34,507 bases of DNA from Caulobacter sp. 17J65-9 (GTDB lineage Bacteria; Pseudomonadota; Alphaproteobacteria; Caulobacterales; Caulobacteraceae), in assembly GCF_010975005.1 (NCBI RefSeq), contig NZ_JAAIVC010000021.1, positions 1 to 34,507 of the forward strand, written 5' to 3'. The notes under the pieces are model-generated. The model was not told the DNA's origin and ran no database searches. It saw nothing but the letters and a program-made list of their open reading frames with translations. This document shows positions 8,439-16,501 of the stretch, piece by piece (positions within the stretch are counted from its first letter, which is position 1; each line of letters begins with the position of its first letter). Position numbers and translations under genes: made by a program.

Positions 8439-10052
8439 ATGCCCGCCGCGCCCGACTTCCCGCCCGCTCCCGATCGCGTCCAGCCGACCCGCGCGCTGAT
8501 CTCGATCTCCGACAAGACCGGGCTGGAGGAAGTCGCGCGCGCCCTGCACGAACTGGGCGTCGAGCTGGTCTCGACCGGCGGCACCCGCGCGGCCATCGAA
8601 AAGGCCGGCCTGCCGGTGAAGGACGTCGCCGACCTGACCGGCTTCCCGGAGATGATGGACGGCCGGGTGAAGACCCTGCACCCGAAGGTGCACGGCGCCC
8701 TGCTGGGCGTCCGCGACGCCGAGAGCCACGCCAAGGCCATGGCCGAGCACGGCATCGTCAACATTGATGTGGTGTGGATCGACCTCTACCCGTTCGAGGC
8801 CACCGTCGCCTCCGGGGCCGGTTTCGACGCCTGCATCGAGAACATCGACATCGGCGGCCCGGCGATGATCCGCTCGTCGGCCAAGAACCACGGCTATGTC
8901 GCGGTCGCCACCGACAAGGCGGCCGTCGACGAGGTGATCGGCGCCCTGAAGGCCGACGGCGCCACCACGCTGGAGCTGCGCAAGCGCCTGGCCGCCCGCG
9001 CCTTCGCCCGCACCGCCGCCTACGACGCCGCCGTCTCGGGCTGGTTCGCCGGCCAGGTCGGGGACGCCTATCCGGCCCGCAAGACCATCGCCGGCTCGCT
9101 GCTGCAGACCATGCGCTACGGCGAGAACCCGCATCAGTCGGCAGCCTTCTACAAGACCTCGGAAGTGCGCCCGGGCGTGACCACGGCCCGCCAGCTGCAG
9201 GGCAAGGAGCTCAGCTACAACAACGTCGCCGACACCGACGCCGCATACGAGCTGGTCGCCGAGTTCGACCCGTCGGTCGCCGCCGCCTGCGTCATCGTCA
9301 AGCACGCCAACCCGTGCGGTGTGGCGATCGGCGAGGACCTGGCGAGCGCCTACCAGCGCGCGCTGGAGTGCGACCCGGTCTCGGCCTTCGGCGGTATCGT
9401 CGCCGTGAACCGCAAGCTGGACCGCGCCGCCGCCGAGAAGATCGTCGAGATCTTCACCGAGGTGGTGATCGCCCCCGAGGTCGACGAGGACGCGGCGGCC
9501 GTGTTCGCGGCCAAGAAGAACCTGCGCCTGCTGGTCACCGGCGGCCTGCCCGACCCGCTGGCCGGCGGCGAGGTGTTCTGCTCGGTGGCTGGCGGACTGC
9601 TGGTCCAGTCGCGCGACATCGCCCGCATCAAGGCGGCCGACCTGAAGATCGTCACCAAGCGCCAGCCCACCGACGAGGAAGTGCGCGACATGCTGTTCGC
9701 CTTCACCGTGGCCAAGCACGTGAAGTCGAACGCCATCGTCTACGCCAAGGAAGGCCGCACCGCCGGCATCGGCGCGGGCCAGATGAACCGCCGCGACAGC
9801 GCCCGCATCGCCGCGCTCCGCGCCAAGGAAGCCGCCGAGGCCCTGGGCCTGACGGACTCGCTGGCCAAGGGTTCGGCCTGCGCCTCGGAAGCCTTCTTCC
9901 CGTTCCCGGACGGCCTGCTGGAAGCGGCCGCCGCCGGCGCCACCGCGGTGATCCAGCCGGGCGGCTCGATCAAGGACGCCGACGTCATCGCCGCCGCCGA
10001 CCAGGCCGGCCTGACCATGGCCTTCACCGGCGTGCGGGTGTTCCGGCACTAA
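8439..10052 (+). CDS. purH: Bifunctional AICAR formyltransferase / IMP cyclohydrolase
   Basis: A 537-residue enzyme for the last two steps of de novo purine synthesis: formylation of AICAR with 10-formyl-THF and cyclisation of FAICAR to IMP. The N-terminal MGS-like cyclohydrolase domain (about residues 18-150) shows [24 protein letters not shown] and [12 protein letters not shown]. The transformylase domain follows, with the catalytic Lys288-His289 in KHANPCG and [10 protein letters not shown] at about 226-235. Length and order are normal. The ATG at 8439 gives the short N-terminal extension usual for alphaproteobacteria; no strong ribosome site is seen (only AAGG about 10 bases upstream). 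A long palindromic repeat begins 3 bases after the stop. Confidence 0.97.
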   Translation: MPAAPDFPPAPDRVQPTRALISISDKTGLEEVARALHELGVELVSTGGTRAAIEKAGLPVKDVADLTGFPEMMDGRVKTLHPKVHGALLGVRDAESHAKAMAEHGIVNIDVVWIDLYPFEATVASGAGFDACIENIDIGGPAMIRSSAKNHGYVAVATDKAAVDEVIGALKADGATTLELRKRLAARAFARTAAYDAAVSGWFAGQVGDAYPARKTIAGSLLQTMRYGENPHQSAAFYKTSEVRPGVTTARQLQGKELSYNNVADTDAAYELVAEFDPSVAAACVIVKHANPCGVAIGEDLASAYQRALECDPVSAFGGIVAVNRKLDRAAAEKIVEIFTEVVIAPEVDEDAAAVFAAKKNLRLLVTGGLPDPLAGGEVFCSVAGGLLVQSRDIARIKAADLKIVTKRQPTDEEVRDMLFAFTVAKHVKSNAIVYAKEGRTAGIGAGQMNRRDSARIAALRAKEAAEALGLTDSLAKGSACASEAFFPFPDGLLEAAAAGATAVIQPGGSIKDADVIAAADQAGLTMAFTGVRVFRH

Positions 10053-10055
10053 TTC

Positions 10056-10252
10056 TCCTTCTCCCCTTGAGGGAGAAGGAGGGACCCGGCCACCGGAGCC
10101 CGAAGGGCGAAGGTCAGGCCGGGAGGATGAGGGGTCGCGCTGCGGCCCCTTTTTCTTTGGGCGTCGCGCGACCCCTCATCCTCCCGCGCGGGCCTGCGGG
10201 CTGGCGCCCTCCGGCGCGCGGGCTCCGTCCTTCTCCCTCAAGGGGAGAAGGA
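10056..10252. repeat. Long palindromic intergenic repeat, type 1, copy A
   Basis: A 197-base imperfect palindrome begins three bases after the purH stop. Its ends are the hairpin TCCTTCTCCCCTTGAGGGAG and its inverse at 10229-10252. A second pair of inverted blocks inside reads GGGAGGATGAGGGGTCGCG and CGCGACCCCTCATCCTCCC. The same arms recur at 16311-16501, 26662-26852 and, inverted, 30030-30218. It probably folds into a long RNA stem and may serve as a terminator or stabiliser after purH. It ends just before the promoter-like element of the next gene. Confidence 0.85.
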
Positions 10253-10256
10253 TGAT

Positions 10257-10289
10257 GCTTGACCCCGTCGCCGGACCCGCGTTCGCTGG
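10257..10289 (+). promoter_or_regulatory. Promoter-like element upstream of hydrolase paralogue 1
   Basis: GCTTGACC, then a 16-base spacer, then GTTCGCTGG. The same two blocks with the same 16-base spacing precede the other two hydrolase paralogues (11169 and 12104), and the spacer end ACCCGC is also shared. The arrangement looks like a -35/-10 promoter (TTGACC and GTTCG). Here the ATG is only 6 bases past the GTTCGCT block, so the transcript may be leaderless. Confidence 0.5.
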
Positions 10290-10293
10290 CGGC

Positions 10294-11154
10294 ATGTCTT
10301 CCCGTCGAGACTTTCTGCTCGCTGGCGGCGCGGTCGCCGTATCCGCCAGCCCGGCGCGCGCCCGGACCCCGCGCGAGCGCCATGGCCCCGACACCTGCGC
10401 CGAGCGGTGGGCGAAGCTGGAGCCGTTCACCCAGGTCTACGGCCCGGACGACGACACCTCCCGCCCCGCGGTCCTGCTGTTCCACGGCTGCGGCGGGGTG
10501 CGGGCGCACCTTTCAGAATACGCCGAAGCGGCGGCCGCGGCCGGGGTGCGCGCCTTCGTGGTGGATTCCTATTCGGCCCGCGGCTGGAGCCCGGAGTTCG
10601 GGCGCGCCTTCGTCTGCAGCGGGGCGCTGTTCCGCGGCGACCAGCGGGCCGGCGACGTGCTGGCCGCGATCAAGGGCGTGTCGCAACGCCCGGACGTCGA
10701 CGCGAGCCGGCTGGCCGTGGCCGGCTGGAGCCACGGCGGCTGGGGCATCATGGAGCTGATGTCCTCGCCGCTGGAGCAGGCCGGCGAGATCGGCCTGGCC
10801 GATCCGCAGGATCCCGACCTGTCCGGCGTGAAGGGCGCCTTTCTGGCCTACCCCTATGTCGGTTTCGTCGCCACCCACCGCAGCCGGACGTGGCGGCGCA
10901 AGCCGCAGACGCTCGGCGTCATCGCCCGGCGCGACCACCTCACCACCGTGCGCAACGCGCGCCGGGTCTACGACGTGGTCGGCGGTTCGGGCGTGCCGGT
11001 CGAGGTCTGGGAGGCGCAGGGCACCCATTCCTTCGACGAGCGCACCGGCTTCGGGCCGATGAAGTACGACCCCGAGGTCACGGCCGAGTCCGTGCGCCGC
11101 TTCACCGCCTTCATCCGCGACGTGCTCGAGGTCCCGGCGACCACGACCGCGTGA
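10294..11154 (+). CDS. Dienelactone hydrolase-like alpha/beta hydrolase with Tat signal (paralogue 1 of 3)
   Basis: A 286-residue alpha/beta hydrolase. The N-terminus carries a twin-arginine signal (SSRRDFLLAGG, then hydrophobic to ARA), absent from its two neighbours, so this copy should be periplasmic. The fold shows the oxyanion loop FHGCGGV (63-69), nucleophile Ser146 in GWSHGG, acid Asp214 in RRDHLT and His245 in GTHSFDE. Serine replaces the cysteine of true dienelactone hydrolase. Substrates are unknown; esters or lactones are likely. The ATG at 10294 is chosen because it precedes the RR motif. Starts further upstream lie inside the promoter-like element conserved before all three paralogues. 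It is the first of three tandem copies, and the next ATG follows 65 bases after its stop. Confidence 0.85.
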   Translation: MSSRRDFLLAGGAVAVSASPARARTPRERHGPDTCAERWAKLEPFTQVYGPDDDTSRPAVLLFHGCGGVRAHLSEYAEAAAAAGVRAFVVDSYSARGWSPEFGRAFVCSGALFRGDQRAGDVLAAIKGVSQRPDVDASRLAVAGWSHGGWGIMELMSSPLEQAGEIGLADPQDPDLSGVKGAFLAYPYVGFVATHRSRTWRRKPQTLGVIARRDHLTTVRNARRVYDVVGGSGVPVEVWEAQGTHSFDERTGFGPMKYDPEVTAESVRRFTAFIRDVLEVPATTTA

Positions 11155-11168
11155 GGAACCAACTCCCG

Positions 11169-11201
11169 GCTTGACCGCGTTTGCGCACCTGCGTTCGTTA
11201 A
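11169..11201 (+). promoter_or_regulatory. Promoter-like element upstream of hydrolase paralogue 2
   Basis: GCTTGACC, a 16-base spacer and GTTCGTTAAG match the elements at 10257 and 12104. The distance from the GTTCGTT block to the ATG is 20 bases, the same as for paralogue 3, leaving room for a normal leader and a GGAG ribosome site at 11208-11211. Confidence 0.5.
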
Positions 11202-11219
11202 GCGGGACGGAGATCGTTG

Positions 11220-12053
11220 ATGGACTCGCTCGAAGACCGCTGGATGAAGCTCCAGCCGCACGTCCAGGTTTTCGGGCCCGAGGACGACGACCCCCGCCCG
11301 GCGGTCCTGCTGTTCCACGGCTGCGGCGGCGTGCGCTCGCACATCACCGGCTATGCGGAGGCGGCCGCCGAGGCGGGCCTGCGGGCCTTCGTGATCGACT
11401 CCTACGCCCCGCGCGGCTGGAGCCGCACGTTCGCGCTGGCCACGGTCTGCTCCGGCGTGATCTTCCGCGGCCGTGATCGGGCCGGCGACGTGCTGGCCGC
11501 CCTGTGGGGCGTGGCCCGGCGGCGCGACGTCGACCACACCAGCCTGGCGGCGGCCGGCTGGAGCCACGGCGGCTGGGGCATCATGGAGCTGATGTCCTCG
11601 CCGCTCTCGAGGGCTGGCGAGTTCGGCCTGACCGATCCCCAGGGCACCGACCTGTCGGGCCTGAAGGCGACCGTGCTGGTCTATCCTTACGTCGGGATCG
11701 GCGCGACGGCGCGGATGCGACCCTGGCGGCGGTGCCCCAGGACGCTGGCGGTCATCGCCGAGCAGGACCACCTGACCAGCGTCGAGAACGCCAGCAAGGT
11801 CTACGACGCGGTGAAGGCCTGCGGCGTCGAGGTGCAGACCTGGCAGGCGGCCGGCACCCACGCCTTCGACGAGCCGGGCGGAAACGGCCTGATGAAGTAC
11901 GACGAGGTCCTGACCAAGGAGGCCTACGACCGCTTCGTCCGCTTCCTGCAGGCCTCCCTGATCCCGCAGCCCGAGGCCAAGCCGGCGCCGAAGCGCCGCG
12001 CCCGCGCCGCCGCACCCGCCCAATCCGCCGCCCAATCCGCCCAAGCCGGGTGA
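11220..12053 (+). CDS. Dienelactone hydrolase-like alpha/beta hydrolase (paralogue 2 of 3)
   Basis: A 277-residue cytosolic relative of the preceding gene, without a signal peptide. Residues 1-240 align closely with paralogue 1: FHGCGGV (32-38), nucleophile Ser115 in GWSHGGWG, Asp183 in EQDHLT and His214 in GTHAFDE. It ends with a C-terminal tail (about residues 245-277) rich in Pro, Ala, Lys and Arg, which the other copies lack. This tail could be a flexible or nucleic-acid/membrane-contacting extension. The ATG at 11220 has a GGAG site 8 bases upstream; a TTG codon immediately before it is not needed. It has its own promoter-like element and lies 101 bases before paralogue 3. The substrate is unknown. 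Confidence 0.85.
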   Translation: MDSLEDRWMKLQPHVQVFGPEDDDPRPAVLLFHGCGGVRSHITGYAEAAAEAGLRAFVIDSYAPRGWSRTFALATVCSGVIFRGRDRAGDVLAALWGVARRRDVDHTSLAAAGWSHGGWGIMELMSSPLSRAGEFGLTDPQGTDLSGLKATVLVYPYVGIGATARMRPWRRCPRTLAVIAEQDHLTSVENASKVYDAVKACGVEVQTWQAAGTHAFDEPGGNGLMKYDEVLTKEAYDRFVRFLQASLIPQPEAKPAPKRRARAAAPAQSAAQSAQAG

Positions 12054-12103
12054 GGCGCGAAGCACCCGGACCGGGGCATTTCGCTCGCCCGACCGGGGCG
12101 CAG

Positions 12104-12136
12104 GCTTGACCGCCCGCGCCGACCCGCGTTCGTTGA
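12104..12136 (+). promoter_or_regulatory. Promoter-like element upstream of hydrolase paralogue 3
   Basis: GCTTGACC, a 16-base spacer ending ACCCGC, and GTTCGTTGAG: the third copy of the element at 10257 and 11169. The ATG follows 20 bases after the GTTCGTT block, with a GGAG ribosome site between. Confidence 0.5.
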
Positions 12137-12154
12137 GGCGGGGGTTGGAGTTTC

Positions 12155-12898
12155 ATGGACACGCTTAGGGGCCGCTGGGCGAAGCTATACCCGCACGTGC
12201 TGCAGTTCGGTCCTCAGGACGACCTGCCGCGTCCGGCCGTCCTGATGTTCCCCGGCTGTGGCGGGGTGCGTAAGCACCATATGGAATACGTGAAGGCGGC
12301 CGTGCGCGCCGGGTGGCGGGCCTATCTGGTGTCCAGCTACGGCCACCGCGGCTGGTCCAAGCGCTTCGCCGCCACGTTCGTCTGCACCGGCGCCCTGCTG
12401 CGCGGGGCCAAGCGCGCCGGCGACGTGCTGGCCGCGGTTTGGGGGATTTCGCAGCTGCCGGGGGTGGATCCCGAGCGGGTCGCCCTGGCCGGCTGGAGCC
12501 ACGGCGGCTGGTCGATCATGGACCTGATGACCATGCCCCTGCTGCGCCGCGGCGAGGCGGGGCTGGCCGACCCGGATCCGCGCTGGCTGTCCGGGGTCGA
12601 GCGGCTGTTCCTGGGCTATCCGTATGTCGGCGTGCTGGCCCGCAGTTCGCGCCGGCCCTGGCTGCGCGCGCCGCGCACCTTCGGGGTCGTGCCGCGGCGC
12701 GACCACATGGCCACCGTGCGCACCCACATGAAGGTCTACGCCGCTCCGCTGGCGGCCGGGGTGGATCTGGAGCTGTGGTCGCCGGACGGCACCCACGCCT
12801 TCGACGAGCCGGGCATCCGCGTGCCCCTGCCCATCACCTTCGACGCCGACCTGCTGGGCGAAGCGGTGCAGCGGTTCGAGAGGTTCCTAAAGGGCTGA
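12155..12898 (+). CDS. Dienelactone hydrolase-like alpha/beta hydrolase (paralogue 3 of 3)
   Basis: A 247-residue cytosolic paralogue, the most diverged of the three. The triad is retained: Ser115 in GWSHGGWS, Asp183 in RRDHMAT and His214 in GTHAFDE. The oxyanion-loop histidine of the other copies is proline here (FPGCGGV, 32-38), a change that could alter activity or specificity. It has no signal peptide and no C-terminal tail. The start ATG 12155 is supported by GGAG at 12147-12150 and by alignment with the start of paralogue 2. It ends 6 bases before the convergent stop of the copper chaperone gene, with no room for a separate terminator. Confidence 0.85.
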   Translation: MDTLRGRWAKLYPHVLQFGPQDDLPRPAVLMFPGCGGVRKHHMEYVKAAVRAGWRAYLVSSYGHRGWSKRFAATFVCTGALLRGAKRAGDVLAAVWGISQLPGVDPERVALAGWSHGGWSIMDLMTMPLLRRGEAGLADPDPRWLSGVERLFLGYPYVGVLARSSRRPWLRAPRTFGVVPRRDHMATVRTHMKVYAAPLAAGVDLELWSPDGTHAFDEPGIRVPLPITFDADLLGEAVQRFERFLKG

Positions 12899-12904
12899 CG
12901 CCCC

Positions 12905-13387
12905 TCAGTGGTGCTGGTGGCCGCCGCCGCCGCCGGTCGCGCCGGGGTCGTTCATCACGTGGAAGCTGGTGGTGACCGCGCCGGCCTTTTCGAACCGCAG
13001 GGTCATCTGCACCATGTCGCCGGTCTTCACCGGCTGGGTCAGGCCGAAGACCATCAGGTGCTTGCCGCGCGGGGCCAGGACCAGCTGACCGCCGGCCGGG
13101 ACCTCGAAGGCGTCGACCTTCTTCATCTTCATCACGCCGCCGACGTCGGACATCTCGTGCAGCTCGACACGCGCGGCGCAGGCGCATGAGGCCCCGACCA
13201 GCTTGTCCTTGGCGGCGCCGCGGTTGGTCACCGTCAGATAGGCGCCGGTGTTGGGGTTGGCGCCCAGCGAGGCGCGCATGTGGGTGTCCTTGACCACCAG
13301 CGACCCCGCCGACGCCTGGCGGGCGACGGCGGGAACGGCGGCCAGGGCCAGAATAGCGGCGGCTGCGGCGAGGACGCGGACAGACAT
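12905..13387 (-). CDS. Periplasmic copper chaperone PCu(A)C
   Basis: A 160-residue exported protein: signal peptide at about 1-22 (ending AVA), then a cupredoxin-like PCu(A)C domain. The diagnostic copper(I) motif is exact: His77, ten residues, Met88, twenty-one residues, His110-x-Met112. The C-terminus ends in a Gly/His-rich tail (GGGGGHQHH) that may add a second metal site. Family members deliver copper to the CuA or CuB centre of cytochrome oxidase. The ATG at 13385-13387 has an AGGAG site about 8 bases upstream. It follows trpS on the same strand after 27 bases and probably shares its transcript; a neighbouring SCO1 gene, often present, is not seen. Two adjacent cysteines in SCACAAR (68, 70) are an extra feature. 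Confidence 0.92.
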   Translation of the reverse strand: MSVRVLAAAAAILALAAVPAVARQASAGSLVVKDTHMRASLGANPNTGAYLTVTNRGAAKDKLVGASCACAARVELHEMSDVGGVMKMKKVDAFEVPAGGQLVLAPRGKHLMVFGLTQPVKTGDMVQMTLRFEKAGAVTTSFHVMNDPGATGGGGGHQHH

Positions 13388-13414
13388 CGAAAGGCTCCTG
13401 AACTCGGCCTCTAC

Positions 13415-14455
13415 TTAGGCACGGCCGGGCCAGAACCCAACCAGGCGCTTGACCTCGGCCACGGTCGGCTCGGCGATCTCGCTGGCGCGGGCGGCGCCGT
13501 CGGCCAGCACCTTGTCGATCTCGGCCTTGTCGCCCAGGAAGCGGCGCATGGCGTCGCTGACCGGGGCCAGGCTCTCGACCGCCAGGTCGGCCAGCGCCGG
13601 CTTGAAGGCCCCGAAGCCCTGGCCGCCGAACTGCTTCAGCACCTCGGCCGAGGAGATCCCGGCCAGAGCGCCGTAGATGCCGACCAGGTTCTTGGCTTCC
13701 GGGCGGCCCTCCAGGTCGGCGATGTCCTCGGGCAGCGGGTTCGGGTCGGTGGTCGCCTTCTTGATCTTCTTGGCGATGGTGTCGGCGTCGTCGGTCAGGT
13801 TGATGCGCGACATGTCCGACGGGTCGGACTTCGACATCTTCGCCGAGCCGTCGCGCAAGCTCATGATCCGCGCGCCCGGGCCCTGGATCATCGGGTCCGG
13901 CTGCGGGAAGAAGCCCGGCGCGTTGAAGTCGTTGTTGAACTTTGCGGCGATGTCGCGGGTCAGTTCCAGGTGCTGCTTCTGGTCCTCGCCCACCGGCACG
14001 CGGGTGGCCTTGTAGACCAGGATGTCGGCGGCCTGGAGCACCGGGTAGGTGTACAGGCCGATCGAGGCCCGCTCCTTGTGCTTGCCCGACTTCTCCTTGA
14101 ACTGGGTCATGCGGTCGAGCCAGCCGAGGCGGGCGACGCAGTTGAACACCCAGGCCAGCTCGGCGTGCGCGCGCACGGCCGACTGCGGGAAGATGGCGGC
14201 CTTCTTCGGATCGAGGCCGGCGGCCAGGTAGGCGGCGGCGATCTCGCGGGTCTGGTCGGCCAAGAGCGCCGGGTCCTGCCACACCGTGATGGCGTGCATG
14301 TCGGCCACGAACAGGAAGGTCGGGAACTGGTCCTGCAGGGCGACGAACTTCTTCAGCGCGCCCAGGTAGTTGCCCAGGTGCAGCGCGCCGGAGGGCTGCA
14401 CGCCGGACAGCACGCGCTCAGGACCCGCGTAGGCGGGGGTCGGTTGGTCGGTCAT
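13415..14455 (-). CDS. trpS: Tryptophanyl-tRNA synthetase
   Basis: A 346-residue class I aminoacyl-tRNA synthetase charging tRNA-Trp. The HIGH-type signature is LHLGNYLG (25-32) and the KMSKS loop is at 206-210 (SAKMSKSD). The intervening [15 protein letters not shown] block is typical of bacterial TrpRS. Length is normal. It is downstream of murJ on the minus strand with a 134-base gap containing a structured leader, and upstream of the copper chaperone. The murJ-trpS order is familiar from related alphaproteobacteria (recollection). Confidence 0.97.
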   Translation of the reverse strand: MTDQPTPAYAGPERVLSGVQPSGALHLGNYLGALKKFVALQDQFPTFLFVADMHAITVWQDPALLADQTREIAAAYLAAGLDPKKAAIFPQSAVRAHAELAWVFNCVARLGWLDRMTQFKEKSGKHKERASIGLYTYPVLQAADILVYKATRVPVGEDQKQHLELTRDIAAKFNNDFNAPGFFPQPDPMIQGPGARIMSLRDGSAKMSKSDPSDMSRINLTDDADTIAKKIKKATTDPNPLPEDIADLEGRPEAKNLVGIYGALAGISSAEVLKQFGGQGFGAFKPALADLAVESLAPVSDAMRRFLGDKAEIDKVLADGAARASEIAEPTVAEVKRLVGFWPGRA

Positions 14456-14475
14456 GGGAGATCTTTCTGGCGGAA

Positions 14476-14543
14476 ACGGACGGAGGGAGTCAGACGCGAG
14501 CGATCGCGCGGCGCCATCGCCGCCCGTGCGTCTCGTCCGTCAT
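14476..14543 (-). promoter_or_regulatory. Structured trpS leader with possible tiny ORF
   Basis: On the minus strand, arms ACGGACG (14534-14540) and CGTCCGT (14476-14482) pair, and AGACGC pairs with GCGTCT inside. A 17-codon frame (14490-14543, ATG to TGA) reads [17 protein letters not shown] with one Trp codon flanked by arginines. It could be a leader peptide controlling trpS, but the ribosome site is weak and a single Trp codon is poor evidence. Confidence 0.25.
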
Positions 14544-14589
14544 GCGTCCCGTCAGCATCATCGCCGCGCAGTTACTCCCAAGGGCCGGC

Positions 14590-16245
14590 TCAGAGCAAGT
14601 CGGTGCCGGCCGCAGCCTTGGCCTTCGGATCGCGCTTGAGGGCGCGCTTCAGGTCTGCCGGGGTGATCGCGCCGGTCAGCGGCAGCAGCAGGGCGTAGAG
14701 CGCCACGCCGGCCAGGGCCACGGCCGCGACGGCGTACTCCTTCGGGCCCAGCACGTGGTGGCCGAGGATGTCGAGGCTCATGCCGGCGAACGGGGCCTCG
14801 ACCATCGGGCGGAAGGTCTGGGCGGCGAACAGCAGGGCGCCCATGATGCCGGCCGACAGCGCGATGCGGGCCCAGCGCGAGACGGCCTGCTTGGTGGGGG
14901 TGTAGTCGCCGCGCTTGCGCAGGGTCATCCACATCATGGTGACGTTGAGCCAGGAGGCGGCGCTGGTCGCCGCGGCGATGCCGGAGAAGCCGATCACCTG
15001 GAACAGGCCGACGCCGAGCACGATGTTGGCCACCACCGAGATCAGGGCGAAGCGCATCGGCGCCTTGGTGTCCAGCCGCGCGAAGAAGGCCGGGGTCAGG
15101 ATGCGCACCAGCACGAAGGCGGGCGTGCCCCAGCCGTAGTGCAGCAAGGCCAGCGCGGTCTGCTGGGCGTCGTAGGCGTGGAAGGCGCCGCGCGTGAACA
15201 GGCCGTCGATCAGGAAGACCGGCATGGCGAACAGGGCCGCGGCGGCCGGCAGGGTCAGGGCCAGGGTGAAGGTCAGGGCCTCGTCCATGGCGTCGCGCGC
15301 GCCGTCGTGGTCCTTCGCCTGCACCGCCATGGCCAGGCGCGGCAGCAGGGCCACGCCGACGGCCACGCCGACCAGGCCCAGCGGCAGCTGGTAGAGGCGG
15401 TCGGCGACGTTCAGCCAGGCGCGGGCGCCCGCTTCGCCCATCGAGGCCAGGGCTTGCGAGACGAAGATGTTGATCTGGGTGGCGCTGGCGGCGATGGCGC
15501 CGGGAATGGCCAGGCCGATAAGGGCTTTGATCTCGGGCGTCAGGCGCGGCAGGCGCAGGCGGATCTTGGCGCCCTGGCGGCGCGCGCCGACGAACAGCAT
15601 CGTCGCCTGGATGATCCCGGCGACCAGCACGCCCCAGGAGGCGGCCTTGGCGGCGGCGATCGGCTCGTGCTGCGGCAGCACGGCGATCAGCATGACGATG
15701 TTGAGCACGGCCGCGACGCCGGCCGACAGGGCGAAGCGGTGACGCGCGTTGAGCACGCCCGACAGCAGGGCCACGATCGCCATGCAGGGCAGGTAGGGCA
15801 TGGTGATGGTGGTGAGCATCACCGCCAGCTTGAACTTGTCGCCCGAATAGCCCGGGTTGATGGCCAGCATCAGCCAGGGCATGGCCAGCATGGCCGCCAG
15901 GCTGAGCGCCAGGGTCACCGCCGCGATGGTGGCCAGCGCGTCCGAGGCGAGCGCGTCGGCCGCGTCCTCGCCGTCGCCTTCCAGCTTGCGCGCATAGGCC
16001 GGCACGAAGGCGGCCGCGAAGGCGCCCTCGGCGAAGATGCGGCGGAACAGGTTGGGGAAGCTCAACGCCGTGTAGAAGGCGTCGGCCGCCGCCGTGGCGC
16101 TGGCCCCGAGCGCGCTGGTCAGCACGATGTCGCGGGCGAAGCCCATCAACCGGCTGACGAGCGTCCAGGCGGAGAAAACCAGAGACGAGCCGATCAGGCT
16201 CTTCTTCTTGCGGGGCGGGGCGTCGGCGACGGTCACGGTGCTCAC
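14590..16245 (-). CDS. murJ: Lipid II flippase MurJ
   Basis: A 551-residue polytopic membrane protein of the MOP/MVF family, expected to have 14 transmembrane helices, that moves lipid II across the inner membrane for peptidoglycan synthesis. Signature stretches are VSRLMGFARDIVL (about 30-42), ADAFYTALSFPNLFRRIFAEGAF (partly typical of MviN) and LPLGLVGVAVGVALLPRL in the middle. The N-terminus begins with a short basic segment (PPRKKKS) before helix 1. Start ATG at 16243-16245. A palindromic repeat lies 66 bases upstream, separating it from pyrF. The downstream neighbour is trpS. Confidence 0.95.
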   Translation of the reverse strand: MSTVTVADAPPRKKKSLIGSSLVFSAWTLVSRLMGFARDIVLTSALGASATAAADAFYTALSFPNLFRRIFAEGAFAAAFVPAYARKLEGDGEDAADALASDALATIAAVTLALSLAAMLAMPWLMLAINPGYSGDKFKLAVMLTTITMPYLPCMAIVALLSGVLNARHRFALSAGVAAVLNIVMLIAVLPQHEPIAAAKAASWGVLVAGIIQATMLFVGARRQGAKIRLRLPRLTPEIKALIGLAIPGAIAASATQINIFVSQALASMGEAGARAWLNVADRLYQLPLGLVGVAVGVALLPRLAMAVQAKDHDGARDAMDEALTFTLALTLPAAAALFAMPVFLIDGLFTRGAFHAYDAQQTALALLHYGWGTPAFVLVRILTPAFFARLDTKAPMRFALISVVANIVLGVGLFQVIGFSGIAAATSAASWLNVTMMWMTLRKRGDYTPTKQAVSRWARIALSAGIMGALLFAAQTFRPMVEAPFAGMSLDILGHHVLGPKEYAVAAVALAGVALYALLLPLTGAITPADLKRALKRDPKAKAAAGTDLL

Positions 16246-16310
16246 GCGCCAGTGGTAGGCGGGGCGCGGAACGGCGGCAAGCGGGATGACGCCGCAGGCG
16301 AAGGAAGCTT

Positions 16311-16501
16311 TCCTTCTCCCCTTGAGGGAGAAGGAGGGACCCGTCCACCGGAGCCCGAAGGGCGGAGGTCAGGACGGGAGGATGAGGGGTCGCGCCGGCC
16401 TCTCAGCTTCGGACTGCGGCGCGACCCCTCATCCTCCCGCGCAGCCCTTCGCTGGCGCTCCGGGGCGCGGGCTCCGTCCTTCTCCCTCAAGGGGAGAAGG
16501 A
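16311..16501. repeat. Long palindromic intergenic repeat, type 1, copy B
   Basis: A 191-base copy in the same orientation as copy A, with identical terminal hairpins and the inner GATGAGGGGTCGCG inverted pair. Its right end touches the pyrF stop codon (TGA complement at 16502-16504), so it lies immediately downstream of pyrF and upstream of murJ on the minus strand. It is a candidate terminator or mRNA 3'-end stabiliser for pyrF. Confidence 0.85.

Noticed and set aside
7995-10049. 684-codon open frame antisense to purH
   Set aside because: It is exactly opposite a well-conserved enzyme gene. Its composition (His, Gly, Ala, Arg, Val runs) is typical of antisense frames in GC-rich DNA, and it shows no domain.
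10056-10252. Possible CRISPR array or tRNA-like structure in the repeats
   Set aside because: The copies are kilobases apart and palindromic rather than short direct repeats with spacers, and no tRNA landmarks are present.
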